Below, piece after piece: positions 24,961 to 34,015 of a stretch of DNA of 64,000 nt. This stretch comes from Paenibacillus sp. oral taxon 786 str. D14 (GTDB lineage Bacteria; Bacillota; Bacilli; Paenibacillales; Paenibacillaceae). The notes beneath the pieces are model-generated. The model did not search any database and was not told the origin of the DNA. It was given only the letters and a program-made list of their open reading frames with translations. Both the position numbers and the translations under genes were made by a program. The stretch's first letter is position 1. Every line of letters begins with the position of its first letter. The DNA is taken from positions 6,268-70,267 of the forward strand of contig NZ_GG695990.1 of NCBI RefSeq assembly GCF_000159955.1, written 5' to 3'.

Positions 24961-26775
24961 ATGAAAATCCACCGCGTGACGCCGCCCCGAGCGCTGCGTT
25001 ACCTTCCGTTTGGCTACAAGCTGATGTTGACCTACCTCGTATTTATTTTGATTCCGGTGCTGGCGATCGGCTATTTTTCCCATTCTCTCTATCAGGAATC
25101 CATACGCAATCAAACCCGCAGTAATATCCAGGGGACGCTGCTGCAAATCCGGGACAACGTCGAATACAAACTGGCGGATGTCGAGCGCGTCTCCTCGATG
25201 CTCTATCACGATTACATGTTGATCACGCAGCTGCGCAGCTATGAGGAGGGCTGGAGCAGTTATGAACGGACGACGATGGTGCTTCAGCCCAAGCTGCATA
25301 TTGCGATGAATGCGACCGGTCTGAAGCTCGCCATGTACGTTTTTCTGGAGAATGATACGCTGCCCGAGATTTATCACGGTTCCTTTGTGAATGAGAATCC
25401 GGATGCGCTTGAAGGCAACTATAATATCTATCATTTAAGCAGGCTTCAGGATAAAGCGTGGTACATAGATTTTCCTGAGGAGCGATACGGAGAGACGCTC
25501 GTTTGGCAGCAGGTGGAGAAGGACCGGGAACAGGGCAGAATCTCGCTGCTGCGCCGGTTGGTCGACAGCAACAAGCCGCTGGATTTGCGGGAAATCGGCT
25601 TCTTGCGGCTCAGCGTTCGGATCGGCGAGCTGTTCGGGGCGCTGGATTACCGCAAAATCGGCGAAGGCAGCCAGTTGCTCATCCAGGATGGGACGGGGGA
25701 GACGTTATACGAGTCCGGTGGGTTTGCAGCATCCTCTGGAACAACCGAGTATTTGACGATCCAAGAGGAGCTTGAAGGCCCAGGATGGGTGCTGACGGCC
25801 CGGGTTCCGCTTACGATCATGGAACGGGACTCGGCGAAGGTACGCTGGTTTGTGATCTTGATCTGCCTGTTGTGCCTGATTGTGTTTACGTTTGCCGGCA
25901 TGTTTATCTCCCGTTATTTCTCGATCCGGGTGACGAAAATCGTCTCGGTCTTAAACGCCTTCCGTGAGGGGGATTTGCATAAACGGATGCGCTATCGGGG
26001 GAAAGACGAGTTCTCGCAGATCGCTTCCGCCCTGAATGAGATGGGGCACAATATCAAGCAGTTGATTGAGCAGGTCTATCTGACCCGGCTTGAGAAAAAA
26101 GAGGCCGAGCTGGAGACGCTGCAGGCGCAGATTAATCCGCATTTCCTCTATAATACGTTGTCCTCGATCAGCCGGCTGGCCAAATTCGGGGAGATTGACA
26201 AGCTGCAGCGCATGGTGCTGGATTTGGCGAAGTTTTACCGCTTGTCGCTCAGCGATGGACGCACGATCATCCCGATCCATAGCGAGCTGGCGCAGGCCGA
26301 AGCTTATATTAACATTCAGCGTACGAAGTTCGGAGAGGCGGTGTCCTTCGACTTTGAGGTTGATCCTGCCATCCTGTCTTTGGCTACGGTGAAGCTTGTG
26401 TTGCAGCCGTTTATCGAGAATGCGCTGGAGCATGCTTGGTTTGGCGACCCGATCCACGTTCGGATTCAAGGATATACGGAAGGGCGGGAGGTGTGCTTCA
26501 AGATTATCGACGACGGGATTGGCATGACGCAGGAACGACAGCGGCAAGTGTTCAACCCGGCCCCCGGAGCAGATGGCGGCTTTGGCATTCGGAATGTCCA
26601 TAGCCGCATTCAACTGCATTTTGGGTCGGAGTACGGGGTGAAGCTGTATAGCCGCCCGGGCATCGGCACGACGGTGCTGATCCGGTTCCCGGCCGTCCCT
26701 GCCGGTGGAGAAACGCCGGGCTCCTCCCGAACCTCTGCCAAAACGTCAAGCATTAGTCCTTCTGACAAGTCTTGA
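24961..26775 (+). CDS. YesM-type sensor histidine kinase
   Basis: The protein of about 604 residues has one membrane helix near the N-terminus, an extracellular sensor of about 240 residues and a second helix around residue 300. A HAMP segment, the phospho-acceptor region (INPHFLYNTLSSISRL, His near 392) and a HATPase domain (LVLQPFIENALEHAW, DDGIGM, GGFGIRNVHSRI) follow. TTG 24958 and ATG 24961 are adjacent; ATG is preferred. It lies 10 bases after the regulator gene, and the two form a two-component system. Confidence 0.93.
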   Translation: MKIHRVTPPRALRYLPFGYKLMLTYLVFILIPVLAIGYFSHSLYQESIRNQTRSNIQGTLLQIRDNVEYKLADVERVSSMLYHDYMLITQLRSYEEGWSSYERTTMVLQPKLHIAMNATGLKLAMYVFLENDTLPEIYHGSFVNENPDALEGNYNIYHLSRLQDKAWYIDFPEERYGETLVWQQVEKDREQGRISLLRRLVDSNKPLDLREIGFLRLSVRIGELFGALDYRKIGEGSQLLIQDGTGETLYESGGFAASSGTTEYLTIQEELEGPGWVLTARVPLTIMERDSAKVRWFVILICLLCLIVFTFAGMFISRYFSIRVTKIVSVLNAFREGDLHKRMRYRGKDEFSQIASALNEMGHNIKQLIEQVYLTRLEKKEAELETLQAQINPHFLYNTLSSISRLAKFGEIDKLQRMVLDLAKFYRLSLSDGRTIIPIHSELAQAEAYINIQRTKFGEAVSFDFEVDPAILSLATVKLVLQPFIENALEHAWFGDPIHVRIQGYTEGREVCFKIIDDGIGMTQERQRQVFNPAPGADGGFGIRNVHSRIQLHFGSEYGVKLYSRPGIGTTVLIRFPAVPAGGETPGSSRTSAKTSSISPSDKS

Positions 26776-26800
26776 CAACTATTGGATTCGCGGTTTTAAT
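26772..26800 (+). promoter_or_regulatory. Sigma-A-type promoter for the MFS gene
   Basis: TTGACA (26772-26777), a 17-base spacer and TTTAAT (26795-26800). The -35 element overlaps the stop codon of the kinase gene, so the exporter can be transcribed separately. Confidence 0.6.
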
Positions 26801-26846
26801 AGGGAGATAGTTTTGAACATCTTGTGAACAAAGAAGGCGAAACCAA

Positions 26847-28097
26847 ATGAACGCACAACTCAAGAGCATTCATCCCTTGTCGTGGACCATTATTATTGGG
26901 ACGATTTTTGGACGTATGGCTTCGTCCATGAGTATTCCGTTCTTATCTATTTACTTGATCAAATCGCTGGGAGCATCTCCCTCCGAAACCGGGATCGTCA
27001 TTGCGGTCAGTTCGCTGATTGGGGTGTTCGCCAGCTTCTATGGCGGCTACATCTCGGACGTCATCGGACGCAAGCGGGTACTGTACATTTCGATCTTCGG
27101 TTGGGTGCTGGTGTTTATCGGCTTTGGGCTGGCGAACCAAGTGTGGCTTTTCTTTATCATGAACGCCCTAAACGGATTATGCCGGGCGCTGTTCGAGCCA
27201 ACCTCCCGGGCGCTGCTGGCCGATATCACCCCGCAGGAAAGCAAAATGCTGGTATTTAATTTGCGTTACGCCGCGATCAATCTCGGCGTTGTAATTGGGC
27301 CGATCCTTGGATTGCAAGTGGGTGCTTCCGAGACGGGACTGGCCTTCTATTTCGCGGGTCTCGTGTATTTGGTGTACGGGTTGGTTCTGGTCTTCCTGTT
27401 TATGCTGCACAAGGAAATCGGGATCGCGGGTCATGGAGCAGGCGAGCGTTTGACGTTGAAGGGCGCCATGCAGGTGACCGTCAGGGACCGCACCTTTTTG
27501 TACGTGCTGATAGGCATGATTTTCTGCGTGCTCGGGTACGGCCATTTCAGCTCTACGCTGGCACAGTACCTGGAGATGACGCCGGGCATCCAGGACGGGG
27601 CCACGCTGTTTGGTTACATGCTGTCGCTGAACGCCATTGTTGTGTTGGCGGTGCAGTTCCCGATCGTCAAGTTTGCCGGTCGCTTCTCGCCGATTGTGCC
27701 GCTGGTTGCGGGCAATCTCTTCGTGTCCGGCAGCCTGCTGCTGTTCGGCTCGGTGCATGCGGTCTGGGCGTTCCTGGTGGGCGTAGTGATCTTTACGATC
27801 GGCGAAGTGCTGATGTTTACGATGACGGACGTGCTGGTTGACCGGATTGCTCCTGCCTCGCTGCGCGGGACCTATTTCGGCATGTTTGGCTTCAACCAAT
27901 TAGGCAACGTGCTCGCACCGCTGGTGGGCGGTTTCCTGTTGGATGCCTTTGGCGCCCTGCAGTCTCTGCTCATCTTTGGGATCATCGCGCTGACGACCGC
28001 TTGCGGCGTGCCGTTCCTGCTGCTGGCGAAGCGTCACTTGACCGCAAAGGAAGCGGCGGTTGGGAAGGCGGAGGCGCAGGCGGGAGTGCCTAGCTGA
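26847..28097 (+). CDS. Major facilitator superfamily transporter
   Basis: The 416-residue protein has about twelve helices. The MFS motif A is in loop 2-3 (GGYISDVIGRKRVLYIS), and helix 4 reads NALNGLCRALFEPTSRALLAD, as in drug-exporter-like families. It has its own promoter just after the kinase gene. The substrate is unknown; placement suggests a sugar or drug exporter, but this is weak. Confidence 0.85.
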   Translation: MNAQLKSIHPLSWTIIIGTIFGRMASSMSIPFLSIYLIKSLGASPSETGIVIAVSSLIGVFASFYGGYISDVIGRKRVLYISIFGWVLVFIGFGLANQVWLFFIMNALNGLCRALFEPTSRALLADITPQESKMLVFNLRYAAINLGVVIGPILGLQVGASETGLAFYFAGLVYLVYGLVLVFLFMLHKEIGIAGHGAGERLTLKGAMQVTVRDRTFLYVLIGMIFCVLGYGHFSSTLAQYLEMTPGIQDGATLFGYMLSLNAIVVLAVQFPIVKFAGRFSPIVPLVAGNLFVSGSLLLFGSVHAVWAFLVGVVIFTIGEVLMFTMTDVLVDRIAPASLRGTYFGMFGFNQLGNVLAPLVGGFLLDAFGALQSLLIFGIIALTTACGVPFLLLAKRHLTAKEAAVGKAEAQAGVPS

Positions 28098-28167
28098 TCA
28101 GCTGATAAGGGGAGCCTCTTGCCTTTTGAAGTCTGGCAGAGGGTCAGGATCGCCGGACGGGATCGAC

Positions 28168-28354
28168 TAACTGGATTTTCTACCGTTATTTTTGGACATT
28201 TTGGGGGAGCGGAGTAATTTAACTGGAAATCCTACTGTTAATTTGCCGGAATCGTCGCTTACAGGCGGTTTCGGGCAAAATTAACGTCAGGATTTCCAGT
28301 TAATTTGAACACATCGGGTGTATTTAAAGAAATTAACGGTACTTTTTACAGGTA
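28168..28354. repeat. Intergenic ~52-bp-period array, family B
   Basis: Direct units start at 28168 (TAACTGGATTTTCTACCG) and about 28220 (TAACTGGAAATCCTACTG). Inverted units are at about 28275-28306 (ATTAACG, then AGGATTTCCAGTTAA) and 28330-28354 (ATTAACGGTAC..ACAGGTAA, diverged). Direct units are 52 bases apart and the inverted cores also 52. It occupies the convergent gap between the MFS gene and the gene at 28407. Confidence 0.75.
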
Positions 28355-28406
28355 AGCGTGATATGGGGATGACAAGTTCATACCACGCCAAAACGGATCG
28401 GGCGAT

Positions 28407-28964
28407 TCAAGCCCGGTCCGTTTTATGTTTCGGCTGCTTGGGCCAGATGAACGCGGAGATCATAATGAGACCATCGATGACGAACACGATACTCCAAACT
28501 CGCAGGATCCCGCCCAGCGCTTCGGTCCGACTCGGATCGTTGATGAAGGTGATCATGCCAAAGAGCAGTGCTGCGCCAATCAGGAAAGAGAGGGCATGGC
28601 GCAGAAATCCCTTCAGCTCGTGCTTGGCATACTCCAGGCCATAACGTTTGGGCGGTCTAGCGTCCTTCTCTCCGACGAACAGATAACGGTACCAACGATC
28701 GGCCCAATCGATCATGCTCTTGCCGAAAGCGATCGAGACCCCGATATATACGGCGGCGATTCCATGGGCTGTCGTTGCTACGGCACCGTTATACAGGTCC
28801 ACCCCGGTGAGGACGAACAGCAGCAGATCGATCACCGGCGTTAAGGCCAGCAAAGCCATCCCCAGCTTTGGTCGCTTTAGTCCATAACGAACGGATAATC
28901 CTGCAAGAATCACGATCCAAAAGGCGATCTCACAGGCCACTATCATCCAGGCGATAAAGTTCAT
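28407..28964 (-). CDS. Small integral membrane protein of unknown function
   Basis: The 185-residue protein has about five hydrophobic helices. A conserved-looking cytoplasmic loop (DWADRWYRYLFVGEKDARPP, then KRYGLEYAKHELKGFLRHAL) lies between helices 3 and 4. I do not recognise a function. It is divergent from a TetR regulator with a 121-base gap, which suggests regulation by it. CTGGAGGTC precedes the ATG. Confidence 0.7.
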   Translation of the reverse strand: MNFIAWMIVACEIAFWIVILAGLSVRYGLKRPKLGMALLALTPVIDLLLFVLTGVDLYNGAVATTAHGIAAVYIGVSIAFGKSMIDWADRWYRYLFVGEKDARPPKRYGLEYAKHELKGFLRHALSFLIGAALLFGMITFINDPSRTEALGGILRVWSIVFVIDGLIMISAFIWPKQPKHKTDRA

Positions 28965-29085
28965 AATGACCTCCAGTAACAGATGAAATGTAAAAAGGTT
29001 GAGTGTATTGTAACATCCTGTTTCAATTAATACAACTGTACTAAATAAATTGTGTGATCCGCCCTGGAGGTGCTAAACTAGAGGC

Positions 29086-29685
29086 ATGCCAAAACTAGTA
29101 GATCATGAACAAAGAAAACAGATTATAGCCGAAGCAACCTGGCGGGTGATTTTGAAGCAGGGGATGGAAGGGGCCACCGTTCGCAATATCGCTAAGGAGG
29201 CGGGGCTTTCACCGGGGGCGTTGCGCCATGATTTCAACTCGCAGGAGGAGCTGCTGCGCTATGCGATGAACCTGGTGAAGGAGAGAGCGACGGAACGAAT
29301 TATCGAAATCTCCGCGTTGGATCTGCCGCCGCTGGAGAAGGTGCTGAGGATTTTGCAGGAGGTCGTGCCGACCCGTGAGGAGACCCGGGCGGAAGCGGAG
29401 GTGTGGATGGCGTTCACAGCCTATTTCAGGCATAAGCCGGGGAAGTTTGATGCGCGCCATGACGGGTTGTACGACTTGATGCAGCGGTTGATCACCACCA
29501 TGGATCAGCATGGTTTGCTGCAAGCCGGGCTGGATCGGGAGATGGAAACGGTGCGGCTGCACGCGTTGATCGACGGCATCACCTTACATGCCTTGCTTGA
29601 TCCCTTACGGGTGAATCCAGACAAAATCAACCGCGTTCTGAAGGCTCATCTAGACTCGATTACGAATGCAGCCAAGGATGAATAG
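29086..29685 (+). CDS. TetR-family transcriptional regulator, BetI-like C-terminus
   Basis: The 199-residue regulator has a TetR helix-turn-helix around residues 25-50 (GATVRNIAKEAGLSPGALRH) and a BetI/YxbF-like ligand domain with AEVWMAFTAYFRHKP. The divergent membrane-protein gene is the likely target. The intergenic region is AT-rich with partly inverted TGTA/TACA elements that could bind it. The stop codon lies in a 10-bp tandem repeat. Confidence 0.85.
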   Translation: MPKLVDHEQRKQIIAEATWRVILKQGMEGATVRNIAKEAGLSPGALRHDFNSQEELLRYAMNLVKERATERIIEISALDLPPLEKVLRILQEVVPTREETRAEAEVWMAFTAYFRHKPGKFDARHDGLYDLMQRLITTMDQHGLLQAGLDREMETVRLHALIDGITLHALLDPLRVNPDKINRVLKAHLDSITNAAKDE

Positions 29686-29710
29686 CCTGCAATAGCCTGC
29701 AATAGCCTAC
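29681..29710. repeat. Three-copy 10-bp tandem repeat
   Basis: AATAGCCTGC is repeated at 29681 and 29691, then as AATAGCCTAC at 29701. The stop codon of the TetR gene is inside the first unit. Such a repeat can slip without changing the protein. Confidence 0.75.
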
Positions 29711-29838
29711 AACCGCAACGGGTTGCCCCGAATCCGGTAACTTGTCTTTTCCCGAGCAGGGCTAGTCTGCATAATCGGCCAAGTTCCCTCATAGACATGT
29801 ATCAGTTTAGGAAATCAAACTGCAGAGGGGATGATCTC

Positions 29839-30960
29839 ATGCGCCGTTTCACGTGGATGCTGACCATCGTGATAGCCTTAAGCTTCGTGCTGGCTGCATG
29901 CGGGAAAAAGGACGCCGACGGCGTCGTCAAGGATTTGGACAAATTGGTTGCCCAGTTGGAGAGTTATCAGGGCTCCGGCACGATGACGCTTTATACGGGT
30001 GACAAGCCTCAGGAGTACAAGGTGGAGGTCTGGTACCAAAATCCGTCGTTCTACCGGATCGCGCTCACCAATGCTCAAAAGGACGTTACGCAAATCGTGC
30101 TCCGCAACGAACAAGGCGTATTCGTACTGACGCCAAGCCTGAACAAGAGCTTCCGCTTCCAAAGCGACTGGCCGGAGAACCAAGGTCAAGTGTATCTGTA
30201 TCAAACGCTGGCTCGCAGTATCTTAAGCGACAGCTCGCGGCAATTTGAAAGCGACAAGGATAGCTACATCTTCGATGTTGCGGCTAATTACAACACCCAT
30301 GCCTTAGTCCGGCAAAAAATCTGGCTGGCCAAGGACAACTATGCGCCGAAGCAAGTTCAGGTATCCGATGCCGAAGCGAAAGTTGTTGTCGAAGTGAAAT
30401 TCGATAAATTCGACTTTGGCACCAAGTTCGACAAGAACTCGTTTGACATGCAGCATAACCTCGATACAGCTGCCCAGAATTCCCAAGGCACGTTGCTGGA
30501 AGTTGATGAGAACGGCATGCTTGTGGAGAAGACGCCAACCGATGAGGCAGCGGGCGCAAACGGCGATGCAGCAACCGATGAAGCCAGTGGCAACACATCT
30601 TCGGCTGCACCGGCGTTGACGGAACCCTTTGGCGTAATTATCCCAACATATTTGCCGGATGGGGTCTTGTACCAGGATGACAAAGCCGTGGAAGGTACCG
30701 ATCGTACGACTGTACTGCTGCGGTATGACGGTACATATCAATTTACGCTGACGGAGACGCGTTCGCCGGACCGCACTGCATCGCTCGTACCGGGTGAATT
30801 CATCGATATGGGCTTTACGTGGGGGCTGCTGACCGGCGATACTCTGCGGACACTCACCTGGACAGTGGACGGATTGGAATTCCGGATTACGAGCGAGAAT
30901 CTGCCGGTGACCGAAATGGTCAAAATTGCCGCTTCGATGCAGGACCAAACCGGTAAGTAA
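29839..30960 (+). CDS. LolA-like lipoprotein, YdcC/GerS type
   Basis: The protein of about 373 residues has a lipobox LAAC near residue 20 and a LolA-like beta-sheet domain over roughly residues 30-215. An Ala/Asp/Glu/Gly-rich linker (about 225-255) and a second small domain follow. It is the Bacillus YdcC-like lipoprotein that precedes alr; relatives called GerS affect cortex processing in spore germination. I choose ATG 29839 because GAGGGGA is upstream and the signal peptide then starts correctly. In Bacillus acpS lies just upstream; here a TetR gene does. Confidence 0.8.
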   Translation: MRRFTWMLTIVIALSFVLAACGKKDADGVVKDLDKLVAQLESYQGSGTMTLYTGDKPQEYKVEVWYQNPSFYRIALTNAQKDVTQIVLRNEQGVFVLTPSLNKSFRFQSDWPENQGQVYLYQTLARSILSDSSRQFESDKDSYIFDVAANYNTHALVRQKIWLAKDNYAPKQVQVSDAEAKVVVEVKFDKFDFGTKFDKNSFDMQHNLDTAAQNSQGTLLEVDENGMLVEKTPTDEAAGANGDAATDEASGNTSSAAPALTEPFGVIIPTYLPDGVLYQDDKAVEGTDRTTVLLRYDGTYQFTLTETRSPDRTASLVPGEFIDMGFTWGLLTGDTLRTLTWTVDGLEFRITSENLPVTEMVKIAASMQDQTGK

Positions 30961-31086
30961 CACAAGGAACAGGCGGATTGCGGCTGTGCCGGAGGGGAGG
31001 AGCGTTCCCCAGGCCCCGTGGATTCGCCTCTTTCTTCTATAAGGGTGTATTAAGCGCCTCCTCAGGAATTGGGTTCTTTTGCAGAA

Positions 31087-31115
31087 TTGACAGCCGCATT
31101 CATGAACATTACCAT
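31087..31115 (+). promoter_or_regulatory. Possible promoter of alr
   Basis: TTGACA (31087-31092), a 17-base spacer and TACCAT (31110-31115), 55 bases before the GTG start. Confidence 0.4.
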
Positions 31116-31169
31116 TAGGATATTGCTCAGATATTTGAACTCTCAATCTTTGGAGAAGGTGACCCGAAA

Positions 31170-32348
31170 GTGCAAGTGATGTATCGACCAACCCATGCGG
31201 AAATTGATTTGGACGCGCTGCGCAGCAATTTCGAAGAATTGCGGAGAAGACAACAGGACATGAAAATGCTGGCATGTGTAAAAGCTAACGCGTATGGGCA
31301 TGGTGCTGTACCTGTGGCGAAGGAGTTGGAACAGATCGGCGCGGATTATCTCAGCGTCGCCTTTCTGGACGAAGCGCTGGAGCTTCGGAAAGCCGGCATT
31401 CAGCTGCCGATTCTCGTGCTAGGATATACGCCGCCACACGGGGTTCGCACCGCTTGGGAGCATGATGTCACGCTAAATGTCTTCAGCAACGAAGTGCTGG
31501 AGGCGATTGAAGCGCTGAATCCTGCTGAATTCCCGCATAAGCTGAAAGTCCATATCAAGATCGATTCCGGCATGGGCCGCGTCGGACTGCTGCCTGGAGA
31601 TGAGGCGGTCGCCTTCGTACGCAAGGCTATGCAAGTGCCGCATGTGGAAGTAGAAGGCTTGTTCACCCACTATGCCACGGCGGACGAGGAAGACAAAAGC
31701 TATACATTGGAACAATATCGCCGGTTTCAGGGCGTGGTGGAAGCGCTGCGGGAGCATAATATTCGCATCCCGATCATACATACGGGAAATAGCGCAATCG
31801 CCATTGATATGCCGGAACTGTCGGTGCAAATGGTCCGCATTGGCATCGCACTGTACGGCTTGTATCCATCCGACGAGGTGAGACGCGATCAAGTGAAGCT
31901 CACCCCGGTTCTCTCGCTGAAAACGGAAACGGTACGGGTGAAGACGTTGCCTGCCCATTCCGCCATTAGTTATGGAGCGAGATACATCACCGAGCAGGAA
32001 GAGCGGATTGCCACGCTTCCGATCGGGTATGCCGACGGATATTCACGGATGTTAAACGGCAAGGCGCAGGTACTAATACGCGGCCGCCGTGTCCCTGTAA
32101 CAGGCGTCATATGCATGGACCAATGTATGGTATCGCTTCAAGCTTTGGCTGAGGAAGCCGAAGAAATTCAAGCCGGCGAAGAGGTTGTGCTCATCGGCCG
32201 GCAAGCCGGCGAGGAAATTACCGCCGGGGAGCTGGCTTCCGCCATGGGAACGATCCATTACGAGTTGATTTGCATGCTGGCCCACCGAGTGCCCCGGGTA
32301 TACAAACGAAAGGGCGAATCGGTCTTATTGCTGAACCCGCTGCTGTGA
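31170..32348 (+). CDS. alr: Alanine racemase
   Basis: This PLP enzyme converts L-alanine to D-alanine for peptidoglycan. Its 392 residues match the family. Lys38 in CVKANAYGHG carries PLP, and the Tyr in AISYGARY near residue 267 is the second catalytic base. The GTG start lies eight bases after GGAGAAGGTG. It precedes the endoAI-ndoA pair, a gene order seen in Bacillus. Confidence 0.96.
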   Translation: MQVMYRPTHAEIDLDALRSNFEELRRRQQDMKMLACVKANAYGHGAVPVAKELEQIGADYLSVAFLDEALELRKAGIQLPILVLGYTPPHGVRTAWEHDVTLNVFSNEVLEAIEALNPAEFPHKLKVHIKIDSGMGRVGLLPGDEAVAFVRKAMQVPHVEVEGLFTHYATADEEDKSYTLEQYRRFQGVVEALREHNIRIPIIHTGNSAIAIDMPELSVQMVRIGIALYGLYPSDEVRRDQVKLTPVLSLKTETVRVKTLPAHSAISYGARYITEQEERIATLPIGYADGYSRMLNGKAQVLIRGRRVPVTGVICMDQCMVSLQALAEEAEEIQAGEEVVLIGRQAGEEITAGELASAMGTIHYELICMLAHRVPRVYKRKGESVLLLNPLL

Positions 32349-32540
32349 CGGAATTGGCGCAGCAGACAAAATTCAACAAAACTTTCCCTGCGTGAAGGAA
32401 TTTATGCCAGGTCTATCGAATACTAAACATGGAAATGATCAGGTATGTACGGCACCACTGTTTTTGTTTATAATGAAATGCAGCATACTTGATATACGCT
32501 CGGCATATATTTCTTTTGTATAAATTTCCTTGAATAATGC

Positions 32541-32546
32541 TATACT
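32541..32546 (+). promoter_or_regulatory. Extended -10 element of the toxin-antitoxin promoter
   Basis: TGCTATACT gives an extended -10 (TATACT at 32541-32546), about 50 bases before the antitoxin ATG. The -35 is weak. The rest of the 247-base gap after alr is AT-rich and shows no gene. Confidence 0.45.
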
Positions 32547-32595
32547 GATTATCAGGAAACAGGGGCGAGTAGGTTTTGGGGGTGGAAGTTTTAAG

Positions 32596-32877
32596 ATGGC
32601 TAATATGCACAACACCAAAAGAATCATGATCAGTTTGCCGGATCAGCTATTGCAGGAAGTTGATGGAATCGCGGCGATGGAGAACTCCAATCGCAGCGAG
32701 TTGATCAGGCAGGCCATGAAGCTGTATCTGAACGAGCGGAAGAAACGTTTCATCCGCGAATCGATGCAGCGCGGCTATATGGAGATGGCCAAAATTAATT
32801 TGTCCATGGCCTCCGAAGCGTTCCATGCGGAAGAAGATGCAGACATCACTCTGGACCGCCTAGTAAGCGGGGTGTAA
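32596..32877 (+). CDS. ndoAI: Antitoxin EndoAI (MazE-like)
   Basis: The 93-residue antitoxin has an N-terminal ribbon-helix-helix DNA-binding region (TKRIMISLPDQLLQEVDGIA) and an acidic C-terminal tail (EAFHAEEDADITLDRLVSGV) that should wrap the toxin. The length equals the Bacillus protein. I use ATG 32596, which has GGGGGTGGAAG upstream. It lies three bases before the toxin gene and probably autoregulates the pair. Confidence 0.93.
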   Translation: MANMHNTKRIMISLPDQLLQEVDGIAAMENSNRSELIRQAMKLYLNERKKRFIRESMQRGYMEMAKINLSMASEAFHAEEDADITLDRLVSGV

Positions 32878-32880
32878 ACA

Positions 32881-33231
32881 TTGATCGTAAAGCGCGGCGA
32901 CGTTTTTTTTGCAGATCTCTCCCCTGTGGTAGGTTCTGAGCAGGGCGGGGTCAGACCGGTGCTTATCATCCAGAATGATATCGGAAACCGATTTAGCCCA
33001 ACGGCCATTGTTGCTGCTATTACGGCACAAATCCAAAAGGCGAAATTGCCGACCCATGTTGAGATTGACGCGGCAACTCACGGATTTGACCGGGATTCCG
33101 TCATCTTGCTGGAGCAAATTCGAACGATCGATAAACAAAGACTAACGGATAAAATTACGCATTTGGATGAGGAGACGATGAAGAAAGTGAACGATTCGCT
33201 GCTCATCAGTCTCGGTTTAATTGATTTTTGA
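32881..33231 (+). CDS. ndoA: Endoribonuclease toxin EndoA (MazF)
   Basis: The 116-residue toxin is very close to Bacillus EndoA ([20 protein letters not shown] start; [33 protein letters not shown]). It cleaves single-stranded mRNA at UACAU-type sites, a family property. The start is TTG, as in Bacillus as I recall it. All core MazF residues appear intact, so it should be active and held by the adjacent antitoxin. Confidence 0.96.
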   Translation: MIVKRGDVFFADLSPVVGSEQGGVRPVLIIQNDIGNRFSPTAIVAAITAQIQKAKLPTHVEIDAATHGFDRDSVILLEQIRTIDKQRLTDKITHLDEETMKKVNDSLLISLGLIDF

Positions 33232-33404
33232 ACATTTATCACTCATGTGTGCGTTTTTAGAATGACTTTTTACGCTCCGGACGTTGTTCCGGGGCGTTGT
33301 TTATTATGCGATAAAATTCATAAAGGATCTTATAATTTTCCTATTTGTCGCGAGGGCAATTCGAGTACGATGAGAGTAATCACGGATAAAGGAGAGGTTG
33401 CCGT

Positions 33405-33692
33405 TTGAGCGCTCAATATGAAATCTATGACGATCCCTTCAAAATGTTGATTTTGCTGGCGACGTTCGTGGCCGAGCAGCAAGGCAGCGAGCTGGATTAC
33501 GAGAACATCGTGCCCTTCGAGAACGACAAATTTTCACTGACGAACGGCCGGTTCCTGTACAAAAAAGATCAGGTCGAGATCACCTGGTACCAGTTCCTTG
33601 GACGCGATATCCATTGCAATAAGGATCTGACCCGCCAGGAATACAACCGGATGTTCGTCGATTGCATGGCATCGGTTTACGGAGTGAGCTAG
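33405..33692 (+). CDS. Conserved small hypothetical protein
   Basis: The 95-residue acidic protein shows no membrane helix or recognised motif. Notable segments are FKMLILLATFVAEQQGSELD and ITWYQFLGRDIHCNKDLTRQ. The start is TTG with AAAGGAGAGG seven bases upstream. A strong terminator follows. I do not recognise a function. Confidence 0.65.
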   Translation: MSAQYEIYDDPFKMLILLATFVAEQQGSELDYENIVPFENDKFSLTNGRFLYKKDQVEITWYQFLGRDIHCNKDLTRQEYNRMFVDCMASVYGVS

Positions 33693-33708
33693 GCTAGCGA
33701 AACGAGCA

Positions 33709-33753
33709 AAAGTGCAAGCGCAAGGGAGTTCCTTGGCGGCTTGCACTTTTTTA
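33709..33753 (+). terminator. Strong terminator
   Basis: AAAAGTGCAAG (33709-33719) pairs with CTTGCACTTTT (33741-33751), with an inner GCAAG/CTTGC-type stem and a T-run. Confidence 0.85.
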
Positions 33754-33816
33754 TTGTTGCTTGGACGGTTGGGTGGTAGGGGGCAGTCTGGTAAGGTGGT
33801 GCGGCTCGGCTCGGCG

Positions 33817-33994
33817 GAATGTATTCGATTTTTCATATAGAATTGTGTTGATTTCGGGGATTAGGGCGGATTCTATTCGATTTTTCATATAAAAAAACGG
33901 ATTCCGGCACCCGCAGGGCACATTCTGTATGAAATTTCATATATATCACGCCCCAAATGGTGGGATCTGCCGAAATGTATTCGATTTTTCGAAC
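33817..33994. repeat. Intergenic 52-bp-period array, family C
   Basis: ATTCGATTTTTCATAT ends at 33838 and 33890. A diverged unit ending TTTCATAT ends at 33942, and ATTCGATTTTTCGAAC ends at 33994. The spacing is exactly 52 bases each time. The third unit carries the dyad ATATGAAATTTCATAT with one changed base. The array lies in the convergent gap between the gene at 33405 and the yknZ-like gene. Confidence 0.8.
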
Positions 33995-34015
33995 ACATTT
34001 GCTGTCATTAGCGGT

